58,117 nt of DNA from Clostridiales bacterium (GTDB taxonomy: Bacteria; Bacillota; Clostridia; Lachnospirales; WQUN01), in the NCBI GenBank assembly GCA_031269465.1, contig JAISZB010000172.1:1-58117 (forward strand), read 5' to 3'. Positions 27,456 to 36,002 of this stretch are shown here, piece after piece. The notes under the pieces are model-generated. The model worked only from the letters and a program-made list of their open reading frames with translations, did not search any database and was not told the DNA's origin. How positions within the stretch are numbered: position 1 is the stretch's first letter; every line of letters starts with the position of its first letter. Both the position numbers and the translations under genes were made by a program.

Positions 27456-28366
27456 TGCTTATCGAAGCTGAAGGTTTGTCTAAAATCTATTACGGCAAAG
27501 TAGCCGTCGAATCTGTTGACCTGGCAGTGCAAAAAGGCCAGGTCTACGGTTTTCTCGGTCCGAATGGCGCTGGAAAAAGCACTTGCATCAAAATGCTCAC
27601 GGGGCTTGTCTTTCCAACTGCAGGTAAGGCTACGGTGCTTGGCAGGCCCCTGGGAGATGCAAAAGCCCGCGAAAAGATGGGATACCTGCCAGAGCTGTTC
27701 CGCTTTCAAGAATGGATGACAGGCACTGATTTACTCGACTTTCACTCAAGCCTGTACCGGCTAAAAAAAGATCCGGCGCGCAACAAGCGCGTTTTGGAGC
27801 GCGTCGGACTTTTAGGGCAGGAAAAATTCAAGGTCGGCACATACAGCAAGGGCATGCAGCAGCGTCTAGGCATTGCCTGCGCACTGCTGCCCGACCCTGA
27901 GTTGCTGTTGCTGGATGAACCCACTTCAGCGCTCGACCCAGTCGGGCGAAAGCTTGTTCGTGACATCATCCTGTCTCTCCAAAGAGAAGGTACAACTGTT
28001 TTTCTCAACAGCCATCTCCTAAGCGAAGTAGAAGCCGTGTGCAATGGCATTACAATAATCAGCAAGGGCGTTGTCGTAAAATCAGGATCAATGTCAGACA
28101 TCCTTCAAGAGAAAGTCTCGCTTTCCATCAAATGCAGCAACATATCAGAGAGCGTATATTCCATTCTCAAGAACCGTTTTGACGCCTCCATTAAACCGCA
28201 GGGATCTGACGGAGAACTTTTCCTCAAGTTGAACTCCAAGGATGAAGTGCCTGACATCGCAGAATTACTTGCAGCTTCAAGCGTTAGGATCTTTGAGCTT
28301 ACTCCGCGCCACGAGACGCTGGAAAGCGTATTTTTGAAAGTGGTCGACAAGGAGGCTGACGCATGA
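27455..28366 (+). CDS. ABC exporter ATP-binding protein
   Basis: The 303-aa ATPase has Walker A GPNGAGKST near residue 36, signature YSKGMQQRLGIA near 129, Walker B LLLLDEPTSALDP near 150, and an H-loop in NSHLLSEVEAVC. The C-terminal tail of about 90 residues is typical of CcmA/NatA-type exporter ATPases. It overlaps the downstream permease by four bases (ATGA). Substrate unknown. Confidence 0.88.
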   Translation: MLIEAEGLSKIYYGKVAVESVDLAVQKGQVYGFLGPNGAGKSTCIKMLTGLVFPTAGKATVLGRPLGDAKAREKMGYLPELFRFQEWMTGTDLLDFHSSLYRLKKDPARNKRVLERVGLLGQEKFKVGTYSKGMQQRLGIACALLPDPELLLLDEPTSALDPVGRKLVRDIILSLQREGTTVFLNSHLLSEVEAVCNGITIISKGVVVKSGSMSDILQEKVSLSIKCSNISESVYSILKNRFDASIKPQGSDGELFLKLNSKDEVPDIAELLAASSVRIFELTPRHETLESVFLKVVDKEADA

Positions 28367-29211
28367 AGGCGATTGCTTTGGCAACTCTTAAAGAAGCCGT
28401 CCGCAAAAAAACATTTGCTGTCATGACTCTTGTCTCCGCCCTCTATCTTGCGCTTTGGGCCTTGCTTTTGAACTTTTTTAAGGGCTCCATCCCTGCGGAT
28501 GACATGAGCATGGGATTCGCTTCGGTTATTTTAGCGCAGATGGGTTTGCAGTTCTCTTCTATGATATTATGCCTGCTTACAATCATGCTTTCCTCAGGAT
28601 CAATCGCCTCAGAGCTTGAAACCGGCATGGTGCACTCAATCATTTCCCGCCCGCTAAGGCGCTTTGAATATGTGCTTGGCAAGTTTTTAGGCCTTCTATC
28701 CCTGACTTTGGCGTATGCTGCGGCTGTTTACGCAATCCTGATGCTGATCGGAAGCCTTTTTTTCCTGAATTCCATTACATCTATTTCAGCAACCCAATTT
28801 TTTAAAGGCCTGGCGTTATATGTTCTTGTTCCAGCGGTTATCTTATGCCCTACGATTTATGGCTCTGTTTCCCTAAGAGCAGTTCCCAACGGCCTATTGA
28901 TGATTTTTCTTTATATTTTGGGTAATATCGGCGGAATGGTAGAAATGATTGGCAGGCTTATAGGAAGTGATCCTGTTGAAAGCTCGGGTATTTTTTTAAG
29001 CCTTGTCTCTCCGTTCCACACCATTTTCTCCTCAGCGGAAAGAACTCTTCTGCCATCATCAGGAATCGTCGGCGAGATGATGAGCGGCGCCAATGGCTTG
29101 TCCGGCAGCGGCAAGCCCGCAAGCGCGTGGATGTTTTTGTACATCGCCGTGTATGCGGTTGGTTTTTTAACGCTTGCCATTAGGAAATTCAGTCGCAAAG
29201 ACATAAACTAG
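28363..29211 (+). CDS. ABC-2 type exporter permease
   Basis: The 282-aa protein has about six hydrophobic helices. SSGSIASELETGMVHSIISR between helices 2 and 3, followed by PLRRFEYVLGKFLGL, is characteristic of ABC-2/NosY-type permeases. It works with the preceding ATPase and membrane-anchored protein. Its stop codon lies inside the left arm of a palindromic element. Confidence 0.85.
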   Translation: MKAIALATLKEAVRKKTFAVMTLVSALYLALWALLLNFFKGSIPADDMSMGFASVILAQMGLQFSSMILCLLTIMLSSGSIASELETGMVHSIISRPLRRFEYVLGKFLGLLSLTLAYAAAVYAILMLIGSLFFLNSITSISATQFFKGLALYVLVPAVILCPTIYGSVSLRAVPNGLLMIFLYILGNIGGMVEMIGRLIGSDPVESSGIFLSLVSPFHTIFSSAERTLLPSSGIVGEMMSGANGLSGSGKPASAWMFLYIAVYAVGFLTLAIRKFSRKDIN

Positions 29212-29307
29212 TGCAGACAGTCTTAATTGCGCTACAGTCCTATTTGGCTATAGCTAAGCGTTTTATAGGCCAAAAGCATGTCGCGCAATTAAGAGCTACA
29301 GCACTAG
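29208..29307. repeat. 100-bp palindromic element overlapping a stop codon
   Basis: The ends are CTAGTGC and GCACTAG. Further in, TCTTAATTGCGC pairs with GCGCAATTAAGA, separated from the ends by six unpaired bases on each side. The centre is partly self-complementary. It does not match P1 or P2. Confidence 0.55.
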
Positions 29308-30318
29308 CTTCTTATGGCCATTATACATTTCTCTAAATGAGCGGTTACACAAATGATATGCAGAATGCGCAAAGTATTTTAATCATAAAATTCATATGAT
29401 ATTTAAAATGTAGCCTAAATGGCCAAAAGCTAGATTTTTAAAAAATACCGAAGGCTACAAGCCTATTTTGGGCAAGCTGCACAGAAATATTGAAGCTCCG
29501 CCACCGCCCCGATCGGCGAATCGTCCCTTGCAGGCTGCGGAAAGCCGGGAATTGCTCCGCGCGGCATTCACAGGCGCGGCGAGCCTGATAAAGACGCAAA
29601 GCTGCGCCTTTCGGCCGTTTAAAATCCCGGCGGCCCGCTTGAATGGGGCGCCAGGCCCGAAAATCTCCATAAGCGGGCGCCTCCGCCCGAAAAATCGGAC
29701 TAAAAAGCGCAGAACCAAGCCTTTCAGGCGGACGGCATGCCTCTCCTAGGAATCAAGGCCGCATGCAGGCGAGGCTTAGGATTCCTTGTTATGTATATGA
29801 AATTACATATAATTAACTTGCACATCATTTTCACGGCAGCATTAAAAGACATTTAAAATTATCGTCCTGCAACCAGAATTGCAGGCCTGCGGCAGAACTC
29901 CGAAAGAACAGCTTCAAGGCTTTCTTCGGTGCGGCCCCTTTCATATAATGGATTCTGCGCGATTTACAGCATTTTCATTCCGCAGCTTGCGAAGCCCCGC
30001 ACCTAAGGGCATATAGGCGCCCGCAGCCATACAGCAGATTAAATGCTTATTCGGCTTTCACTTGAATTTGCTGAAAGGCTTATGATTGCTTGATTACAGC
30101 ACACAGCAAACTTTTGAGATCGCGGAATCCGACTGCGTCTGCCGAGTTCTCTGCCGGCAAGAAGAAAAAACACAAGCCATGCGGCTCTGCTCTTTATTGA
30201 TGTTAAGCCTTTGTAAATTATGATAAATGATTCGACCGCAAAATCGGTTTTTGAGCGGATCAATAAAGTTTGGGGGCCTATTAGCCAATGAACACTTGGA
30301 TAAAAGGCCCCCTATGCA
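29308..30318. other. Intergenic region with a GC-rich tract, no gene
   Basis: An AT-rich part is followed by a GC-rich tract at 29480-29720 that is open on both strands but shows no motif or ribosome site. Nothing else is recognisable up to the glycosidase gene end. Confidence 0.3.
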
Positions 30319-32349
30319 TTAAAGTATTATATTCCAGTCAAAAAAATCGTATATCGGATCAATCTCCCTGAGAGTTTTATCAGACAATGCCTTTACATTC
30401 TCCATCGGCAGTCGTTTGCCCGCATCAAAGCCTACAGGAAGGAAAATATCCATTCCATGGGCTTCATAGAGCTTTTCTAGATCGATTTCCCCTGCAACTT
30501 CTAGATTCTCCCTGTACCATGCCAAAAGATCGCAAGCCAGCTTGCGCATTGCGTGAACCTCCCACAATCGCTCATCTATATGAACTGCTCTCTCATATCG
30601 CGTCTTGCGCAGAAAAAGCTCTGTGCATATACGATGCACCGCAGTGCACGCCTTCATAATCTCAGCGCTGCAGGACAGCGCTTTAAATAGCTTATCGGGA
30701 AGAATAGGCTTCAGATTTTCCACTATAATCCGGAATTCTTCACACAGCCGTAGAGCTTCATCCTTTTCATCCAGCGCTACTGACGGATCTGAAACGGCTT
30801 TAAAAAAGCGCCCGACTCCTCCTGTTGCCATGCGCGCGCAGTGATCCAGCGCATTATAGCGCGTACGTTCCAGCGTATCTGGCAGAAAGCCGAAGCAGCC
30901 GAAGGCGTTAAGCCCCAAAATATGCAGGCCTTTGCGGACTATTTCTTCGCCTATGCCTAAAAGGGCCGACAAGCCAGCGCCGGCCTCATGGCCGAAGCGG
31001 TTTTCCAAGAAGAGAGCGCTCTCTCCAGGAAGGCTGCGCTCAAAATCCCACTGCTTTGCGTAAAATGCGAACGCCTCCGAAACAGATGCGTCTCCCAGCC
31101 AATCTATGTGGCGAATGGCAAAGCCTGAGGCGCCATTCATTCTGTACAACTCCATCCGCTCTTCAAGATACCTCCCAACTCCCGAAAAATATCCATGGAG
31201 CGTCCCTCTGTATTCGCCGCCGATGTCGAACTCGACAATTGTATCTCTGGGAAACATTCCTATGAGGGGATTTGGATCGTTTAAGTAATTAAAGTCGCCG
31301 TACTGTCCAATCAGACCGATTATAACATCCTCAGGAAACTTGTCCTTGATTTGAGAGAAGATGCCAGGTTCATGCCAGCAACGCCCTGCGCACAGATATG
31401 TACGGAGAATCAGCCTTCCCTTCGGCAAAATCTCTTTCATTGCGCCGTAAACCCATTCAACGAGCATCAATACCCTCTCTGGCGCCGCTGTAGATTTGCA
31501 GAGAGGGCACTGGCAGTAGAAAATGCTGTTCAGTTTTTCTCCAAGCCATAGCTCCAGGCCAGCGGCGCTTGGCGCCAAACGGCAGCTTTCAATCGTTTTA
31601 GAGTGCACATAGCTGCGTGTGAGCGGATGCGCAGGGCATACATTCTTTCCGGGCTGCAACTCGCGTCCGCAAACAAGCCTGCTCCCCTCCCAATCGGGGT
31701 ATTTTTCGATTGCTTGAAGCGGAAAATGGAATTCCGTCATGGTTATGAAGAAGTCTAGATCAAGAGCCGCAGCCCGCTCCGCGCTCTCCCTGTAATGATA
31801 AGCCGGCCTTTCCCAGTCCGGATTGGCAAATGGCGCCAGCTCAGGGCACAAGGAATAGCTGGCGGCGTCATTGGTGTGGGATGGCCAATTTTGAGCAAGT
31901 ATAAATGTATTCGCCCGAAAAAGCAGGGATTGCTCCATCGCCGAAAAAGTCATGCCCAGACGATCCTGTGAACTGTCTAAGAGAGAAGGCGCATGCTGGT
32001 TGCAGGCTCTGAATTTGCAATCAGGCTTCGACTCGATTTCACGCGGCCAAGTCGCCTTTGAAGCTTCTCTGCGATTCTGCTCTTCAAGCCATTCCAGCGC
32101 GCCGTAGGCAAGAGCGCGCCGCCTTCCCCCAAATACCTGAGCGCCGTTTTCCTCCATGATAAGCCTGAACGCATCGCCGCTTAAAGATTCGTCAATACAA
32201 AACTCCAAATTGCCTCCGCTTTTCACTATGCCAAGATTATTAAAACGCTTAAGCGCCAGCTGAAAAATACTTGCAATAACTGTCAGATACGCCTCCGCTT
32301 CGCCCCTGCCTGTTAGGCTTAATTCTTTAGTCCCCAAAGAAATCTTCAT
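30319..32349 (-). CDS. Alpha-glucuronidase-like glycoside hydrolase (GH67-like)
   Basis: The 676-aa protein has an N-terminal domain of about 120 residues like the GH67/GH20-type accessory domain, then a TIM-barrel-like region. The stretch NPLIGMFPRDTIVEFDIGGEYRG near residue 370 parallels the GH67 signature around its Glu-Tyr-x-Gly strand. There is no signal peptide, so it acts on imported oligosaccharides. Catalytic acids were not confirmed. It ends the minus-strand operon behind two permeases. Removal of glucuronate-type side groups is the best inference. Confidence 0.6.
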   Translation of the reverse strand: MKISLGTKELSLTGRGEAEAYLTVIASIFQLALKRFNNLGIVKSGGNLEFCIDESLSGDAFRLIMEENGAQVFGGRRRALAYGALEWLEEQNRREASKATWPREIESKPDCKFRACNQHAPSLLDSSQDRLGMTFSAMEQSLLFRANTFILAQNWPSHTNDAASYSLCPELAPFANPDWERPAYHYRESAERAAALDLDFFITMTEFHFPLQAIEKYPDWEGSRLVCGRELQPGKNVCPAHPLTRSYVHSKTIESCRLAPSAAGLELWLGEKLNSIFYCQCPLCKSTAAPERVLMLVEWVYGAMKEILPKGRLILRTYLCAGRCWHEPGIFSQIKDKFPEDVIIGLIGQYGDFNYLNDPNPLIGMFPRDTIVEFDIGGEYRGTLHGYFSGVGRYLEERMELYRMNGASGFAIRHIDWLGDASVSEAFAFYAKQWDFERSLPGESALFLENRFGHEAGAGLSALLGIGEEIVRKGLHILGLNAFGCFGFLPDTLERTRYNALDHCARMATGGVGRFFKAVSDPSVALDEKDEALRLCEEFRIIVENLKPILPDKLFKALSCSAEIMKACTAVHRICTELFLRKTRYERAVHIDERLWEVHAMRKLACDLLAWYRENLEVAGEIDLEKLYEAHGMDIFLPVGFDAGKRLPMENVKALSDKTLREIDPIYDFFDWNIIL

Positions 32350-32365
32350 TTCCCACGCATCCCAA

Positions 32366-33214
32366 TCATCCTTTAATCGCTCCTGACACCAGGCCTTTTA
32401 TGAAATATTTCTGCGCCGCTACAAACACTATCAAAATAGGTATGCTTGCAAGAGCGCCAGCTGTAGCCTTCAATTCCATTCGAGTTTCATTTGCATCGAC
32501 AAATGCCGCTAGTCCCAGAGGCACAGTGAAAAGCTTTGAGCTTCTCAGGAAGATGAGAGGATTTTCATAGTCATTCCACTGCCAAGTAAATGTGAGGATG
32601 CCAACAGTCATTATTGCCGGAAGCGCCAAAGGGGCGTATATCTGAAAGAACGTCCTGTACATGCCTGCGCCGTCTATCGCCGCTGATTCGCCAAGCTCGG
32701 CGGGTATCTGCAAAAAATACTGCCGCATCATGAATACGCCTATGATGGAAAATATGCCTGTTGCTATAAGGCTTAGATGCGTATTGATAATTCCTATGCG
32801 ATCAAAGAGAATGTATCGCGGTATAATGGTAATCTGAGGCGGTATCATAAGAGTCGCCAAATACAGCATGAAGATTGCGTCTCGCCCTTTAAACCTCAAA
32901 CGGGCGAAAGCGTATCCCGAAAGCATGCTGGTAAGCACGCTTCCAGCTGTGTTTATGGACGTCACCTTTATAGAATTCGCGTACATTTGAAGATAATGGT
33001 ATTGTGGCGCGAGCATAATCCTATAGTTGCTCCAGTTGATAGACGCAGGCAGAATCCTTTCAGGATATTTCAGCAGCTCCATCGGCGTTTTGAAGCTTAT
33101 GGAAAACATCCAGACAAACGGAATGACAACTATGAAGCCAATCGCGAAAAACAATGCTGTGAAAGCAGCGGACGCTAAGCTGACGCGTTTTGCCAAATGC
33201 CTATTCGCCTTCAT
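32366..33214 (-). CDS. Sugar ABC transporter permease, MalG type
   Basis: The 282-aa inner-membrane permease has six helices and the EAA loop ELGESAAIDGAGMYRTFFQI. It ends in YFIKGLVSGAIKG, as is usual for MalG/UgpE-type subunits. ATG 33214 overlaps the stop codon of the preceding permease (ATGA), implying coupled translation. It works with the 33211-34107 and 34388-35776 products. Confidence 0.9.
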   Translation of the reverse strand: MKANRHLAKRVSLASAAFTALFFAIGFIVVIPFVWMFSISFKTPMELLKYPERILPASINWSNYRIMLAPQYHYLQMYANSIKVTSINTAGSVLTSMLSGYAFARLRFKGRDAIFMLYLATLMIPPQITIIPRYILFDRIGIINTHLSLIATGIFSIIGVFMMRQYFLQIPAELGESAAIDGAGMYRTFFQIYAPLALPAIMTVGILTFTWQWNDYENPLIFLRSSKLFTVPLGLAAFVDANETRMELKATAGALASIPILIVFVAAQKYFIKGLVSGAIKG

Positions 33215-34107
33215 GATGCCACCCACTTATCCTGCATTTTCCACTGCAACATCGTAAATATGAAAATAAAGGCGAACAGCACCCATGTAATTGACGCTGA
33301 ATATCCCATCTCATAGTACTGAAATGCAGAGACATACACATAATACGCAAGCATGTAAGTGCTTGAACCCGGGCCTCCATGCGTCAAAAGCTGAACTGGC
33401 GTAAACACGCGAAATGAAAATATGATTTGCGTAACAAGTATGAAAAACGTCGTCGGCGCTATCATCGGAACTGTTATGTGGATAAATCTCTGGAATTCTC
33501 CGCAGCCGTCAACGGTGCATGCGTCATATAGCTCTTCAGGCACATTTTGGAGCCCAGCCATATACAATACGAAAATATATCCGAGATTAGTCCATACGGC
33601 CATTGCAATCAGCACCCACAGCGCCCACTTAGTATCTCCAAGGAAAAATGGCACGCCCTTGATTCCCATACCGCTGAGCAGGCTGGGAATCAATCCCTTT
33701 TGCGAGAGCATCATCTGCCAGACATACGCCGCTACAACAGTGCTTATAATGTTTGTTGAATACAGAAGCAGGCGTATGACAGATTTCCCCTTGCAAAATC
33801 TTTCAACTATGCAGGCGAACGCCAGCGCCAGCGCCATTGCTGACGGGACGGTGGCGAGAGCGTAGATAAGGTTGTTCCTTACAGACGCGAGGAACCAGTT
33901 GTCGGTCCACATGCGCATATAATTATCTAAGCCCGTGAAGCTTATTTGCGAAAGCGGCGAGACATAATCCCATGAGCTGAAGCTAATCACAAGCGAGAAT
34001 GCAACTGGCGCCAGAGTAAACAGAATAACCCCCATAAGATTAGGCAGTATGAAGGTATACGCTATAAGCTGCCTCTTTATATCGCTCCACTTTATTGCTT
34101 TATGCAC
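33211..34107 (-). CDS. Sugar ABC transporter permease, MalF/UgpA type
   Basis: The 298-aa permease has six helices and the EAA loop ELYDACTVDGCGEFQRFIHI near residue 195. The start appears to be GTG 34107, with GAAGG very close upstream. A diverged palindrome separates it from the binding-protein gene. Confidence 0.88.
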   Translation of the reverse strand: MHKAIKWSDIKRQLIAYTFILPNLMGVILFTLAPVAFSLVISFSSWDYVSPLSQISFTGLDNYMRMWTDNWFLASVRNNLIYALATVPSAMALALAFACIVERFCKGKSVIRLLLYSTNIISTVVAAYVWQMMLSQKGLIPSLLSGMGIKGVPFFLGDTKWALWVLIAMAVWTNLGYIFVLYMAGLQNVPEELYDACTVDGCGEFQRFIHITVPMIAPTTFFILVTQIIFSFRVFTPVQLLTHGGPGSSTYMLAYYVYVSAFQYYEMGYSASITWVLFAFIFIFTMLQWKMQDKWVAS

Positions 34108-34192
34108 CAGCCTTCACCCCATTCCACTTCACCGTCATTTTTTGCTGGCGCGCAGTCAAACGCCGCCGATTGTTAATCAGTTTCATCCTAAT

Positions 34193-34324
34193 ATGCTGAT
34201 TTGCAGCCAGATGCGCCCGAGTTGAAGCTTGACTCTCCGCTTTTAAGGCGCAAAATGCCGATATCAATCGCGCTTGCTGCAAGATCAAGCTTCAACACAG
34301 GCTGTTTCATTTGCAAATCATCAT
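34193..34324. repeat. P1 palindromic element, diverged copy
   Basis: Outer arms ATGCTGATTTGCA and TGCAAATCATCAT have one mismatch. Inner arms GTTGAAGCTTGA and TCAAGCTTCAAC pair perfectly. The core is GGCGCAAAATGCCGATATC. It lies between the sugar-binding protein gene and its permeases. Confidence 0.65.
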
Positions 34325-34387
34325 AGTCTGCGAAAAATCACGTTTAACGCAGGCGCCGTCTACGTACAGTTGAAGGAGGCTTAATCT

Positions 34388-35776
34388 CTACTCCTTAAGG
34401 GCTTTGCCGCCTTCTGACAATCCCTTTTCAAGCGCTTCGTCAATTGATTGAGAGCCAAGCATCGCAAGCTCTACCTGCTGGTTAAGCGCGGTCATCGCTA
34501 TTGAAACTTCCACTCCCTGCAAGCTGCTGCTGAGCGGACGCGCGGAATTGTACACTTCTATAAAAGAATCCTTGTCCAAGATGTTTTCATATCCGGATAC
34601 CAGCAGATCTGACACCATCTCAGCCGTGTATCCGACATATGACGGTACGCGGCCATACTTGATGAAACCGTCAAAGCCCTCTTTGTAGAACCATTTGACA
34701 AATTCCCAGCTTTCTTCGACATGCGCGGTTCTGGGCGAAATCATTATAGGATCTTCCAAAGAGCTCACGGCGTATTCCTTTTCGGGATATTTCAACGACA
34801 AAGGAGGAAGGGCGAACCCTGTTTTAAATTCATGCGGATAAGCCTCCAGGTTTTTGATGTCGCGCAGCAAATACGTTCCGGAGTATACCATTGCGGCTTT
34901 TTCAGTCAATATCATCTGAGCGGGGTCATAGTTTTCAGCCGCGCATTCGGCATAGCTGGGCGTTGACTTGTCTATATCCTGCATCTGCGCGAATATTTCA
35001 GCAGACTCCTTCAAGCGCGGATCCAAGATCATTTCTGAGACGTCGTTTGAGAACATCTCAAATTGCGACAGGAATCCAGCGCTTGGCTGCAGCCACATGT
35101 TCCCCCAATTGTACGTAAAGAACGCGCCATAGCTGCGCGATGCTCCTTCGCCGCTAGAAAGGGCCTTTGACAAGTTCAGCAGATCATCGGTAGTCCAACT
35201 TGAATCAGGCATTTCTAGTCCAGCAGCCTCCAGCTTATCCATGTTGATGAAGTAAATGCAAGGGGATCTCGAAGTCGGAATGTTGTAGTACTTATCATTG
35301 AACATGTAAGTGGTCATGTCTTCTCCGATGTCTGCAATCAGATCTACTCCATCTCTTTCAATAAACGCCGTCAATTCCATAGCCAGCCCTTTTTCAGCCT
35401 TTTCCAGATATCCGCGCGTCGGCATGTAAACATCAATGCCCTCTCCGCTCATCAGCGCGGTATCCAGCTTTATATTGCTGGCATCATCCCAGCCGAGCTT
35501 CACATACTCAAAGGTGATGTTGGGATGGATTTTAGTATATGCTTCGATTACTTGCTGCGGACCCATCTCATAGGGAACCCCGCCCCACCAGTACATGGTG
35601 AAAGGCTCGGGTTCAGCGTCAAGCGCCTGGCTCTCAGATGCCTGGGCTTGCGGCGCCTGAGATTGCAAATCGGAGGATGCGCTCGCCGCCGGCGCGGGAT
35701 CTTGGGCTGATGAGCACGCGACCAAAATAAGCATGGCGGCAAGCGCCAATGCCAGTATGCGAATTTCTCGTTTCAT
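34388..35776 (-). CDS. Extracellular sugar-binding lipoprotein (family 1 type)
   Basis: The 462-aa lipoprotein has a signal peptide (MKREIRILALALAAMLIL) and lipobox LVAC, then an Ala/Gln/Ser linker. MYWWGGVPYE at the mature start and LDTALMSGEGIDVYM are typical of MalE/UgpB-like proteins. AGAGG supports ATG 35776 over an earlier in-frame codon. It is the first gene of the minus-strand operon, divergent from the sensor kinase. Confidence 0.88.
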   Translation of the reverse strand: MKREIRILALALAAMLILVACSSAQDPAPAASASSDLQSQAPQAQASESQALDAEPEPFTMYWWGGVPYEMGPQQVIEAYTKIHPNITFEYVKLGWDDASNIKLDTALMSGEGIDVYMPTRGYLEKAEKGLAMELTAFIERDGVDLIADIGEDMTTYMFNDKYYNIPTSRSPCIYFINMDKLEAAGLEMPDSSWTTDDLLNLSKALSSGEGASRSYGAFFTYNWGNMWLQPSAGFLSQFEMFSNDVSEMILDPRLKESAEIFAQMQDIDKSTPSYAECAAENYDPAQMILTEKAAMVYSGTYLLRDIKNLEAYPHEFKTGFALPPLSLKYPEKEYAVSSLEDPIMISPRTAHVEESWEFVKWFYKEGFDGFIKYGRVPSYVGYTAEMVSDLLVSGYENILDKDSFIEVYNSARPLSSSLQGVEVSIAMTALNQQVELAMLGSQSIDEALEKGLSEGGKALKE

Positions 35777-35826
35777 GGCTTCAACCTCTTTTCTATGCGT
35801 TGGATCTAAGATCCGATCCTGACTCC

Positions 35827-35933
35827 AGTATATAGTTACACAATGGTAAATGATATCCACATTTTTCGTTTTCTTTTGCACGATTCATAGGTTTTTTTCA
35901 AGGCATTGCACAATTTATCGTTGCATTGCACAA
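35827..35933. promoter_or_regulatory. Helically phased TTRCAC repeats in a divergent control region
   Basis: TTACACAA (35836), TTGCACGA (35876), TTGCACAA (35906) and TTGCACAA (35926) are spaced 40, 30 and 20 bases, so all face one side of the helix. The last two are part of an 11-base direct repeat GCATTGCACAA. A minus-strand -10 (TATACT, 35832-35827) lies beside the first, without a good -35. This suits activation of the binding-protein operon by the AraC-type response regulator next door. Confidence 0.55.
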
Positions 35934-36002
35934 ATAATGGATTGTGTTTCGAATAAAACTGTGATATATTTTTATATGACAAGTTCTGCGGAGGCGAGAA
36001 GA

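Noticed and set aside
29455-29749. Overlapping open frames on both strands
   Set aside because: Arg/Pro/Ala-rich chance translations of GC-rich DNA, with no motif and no start signal.
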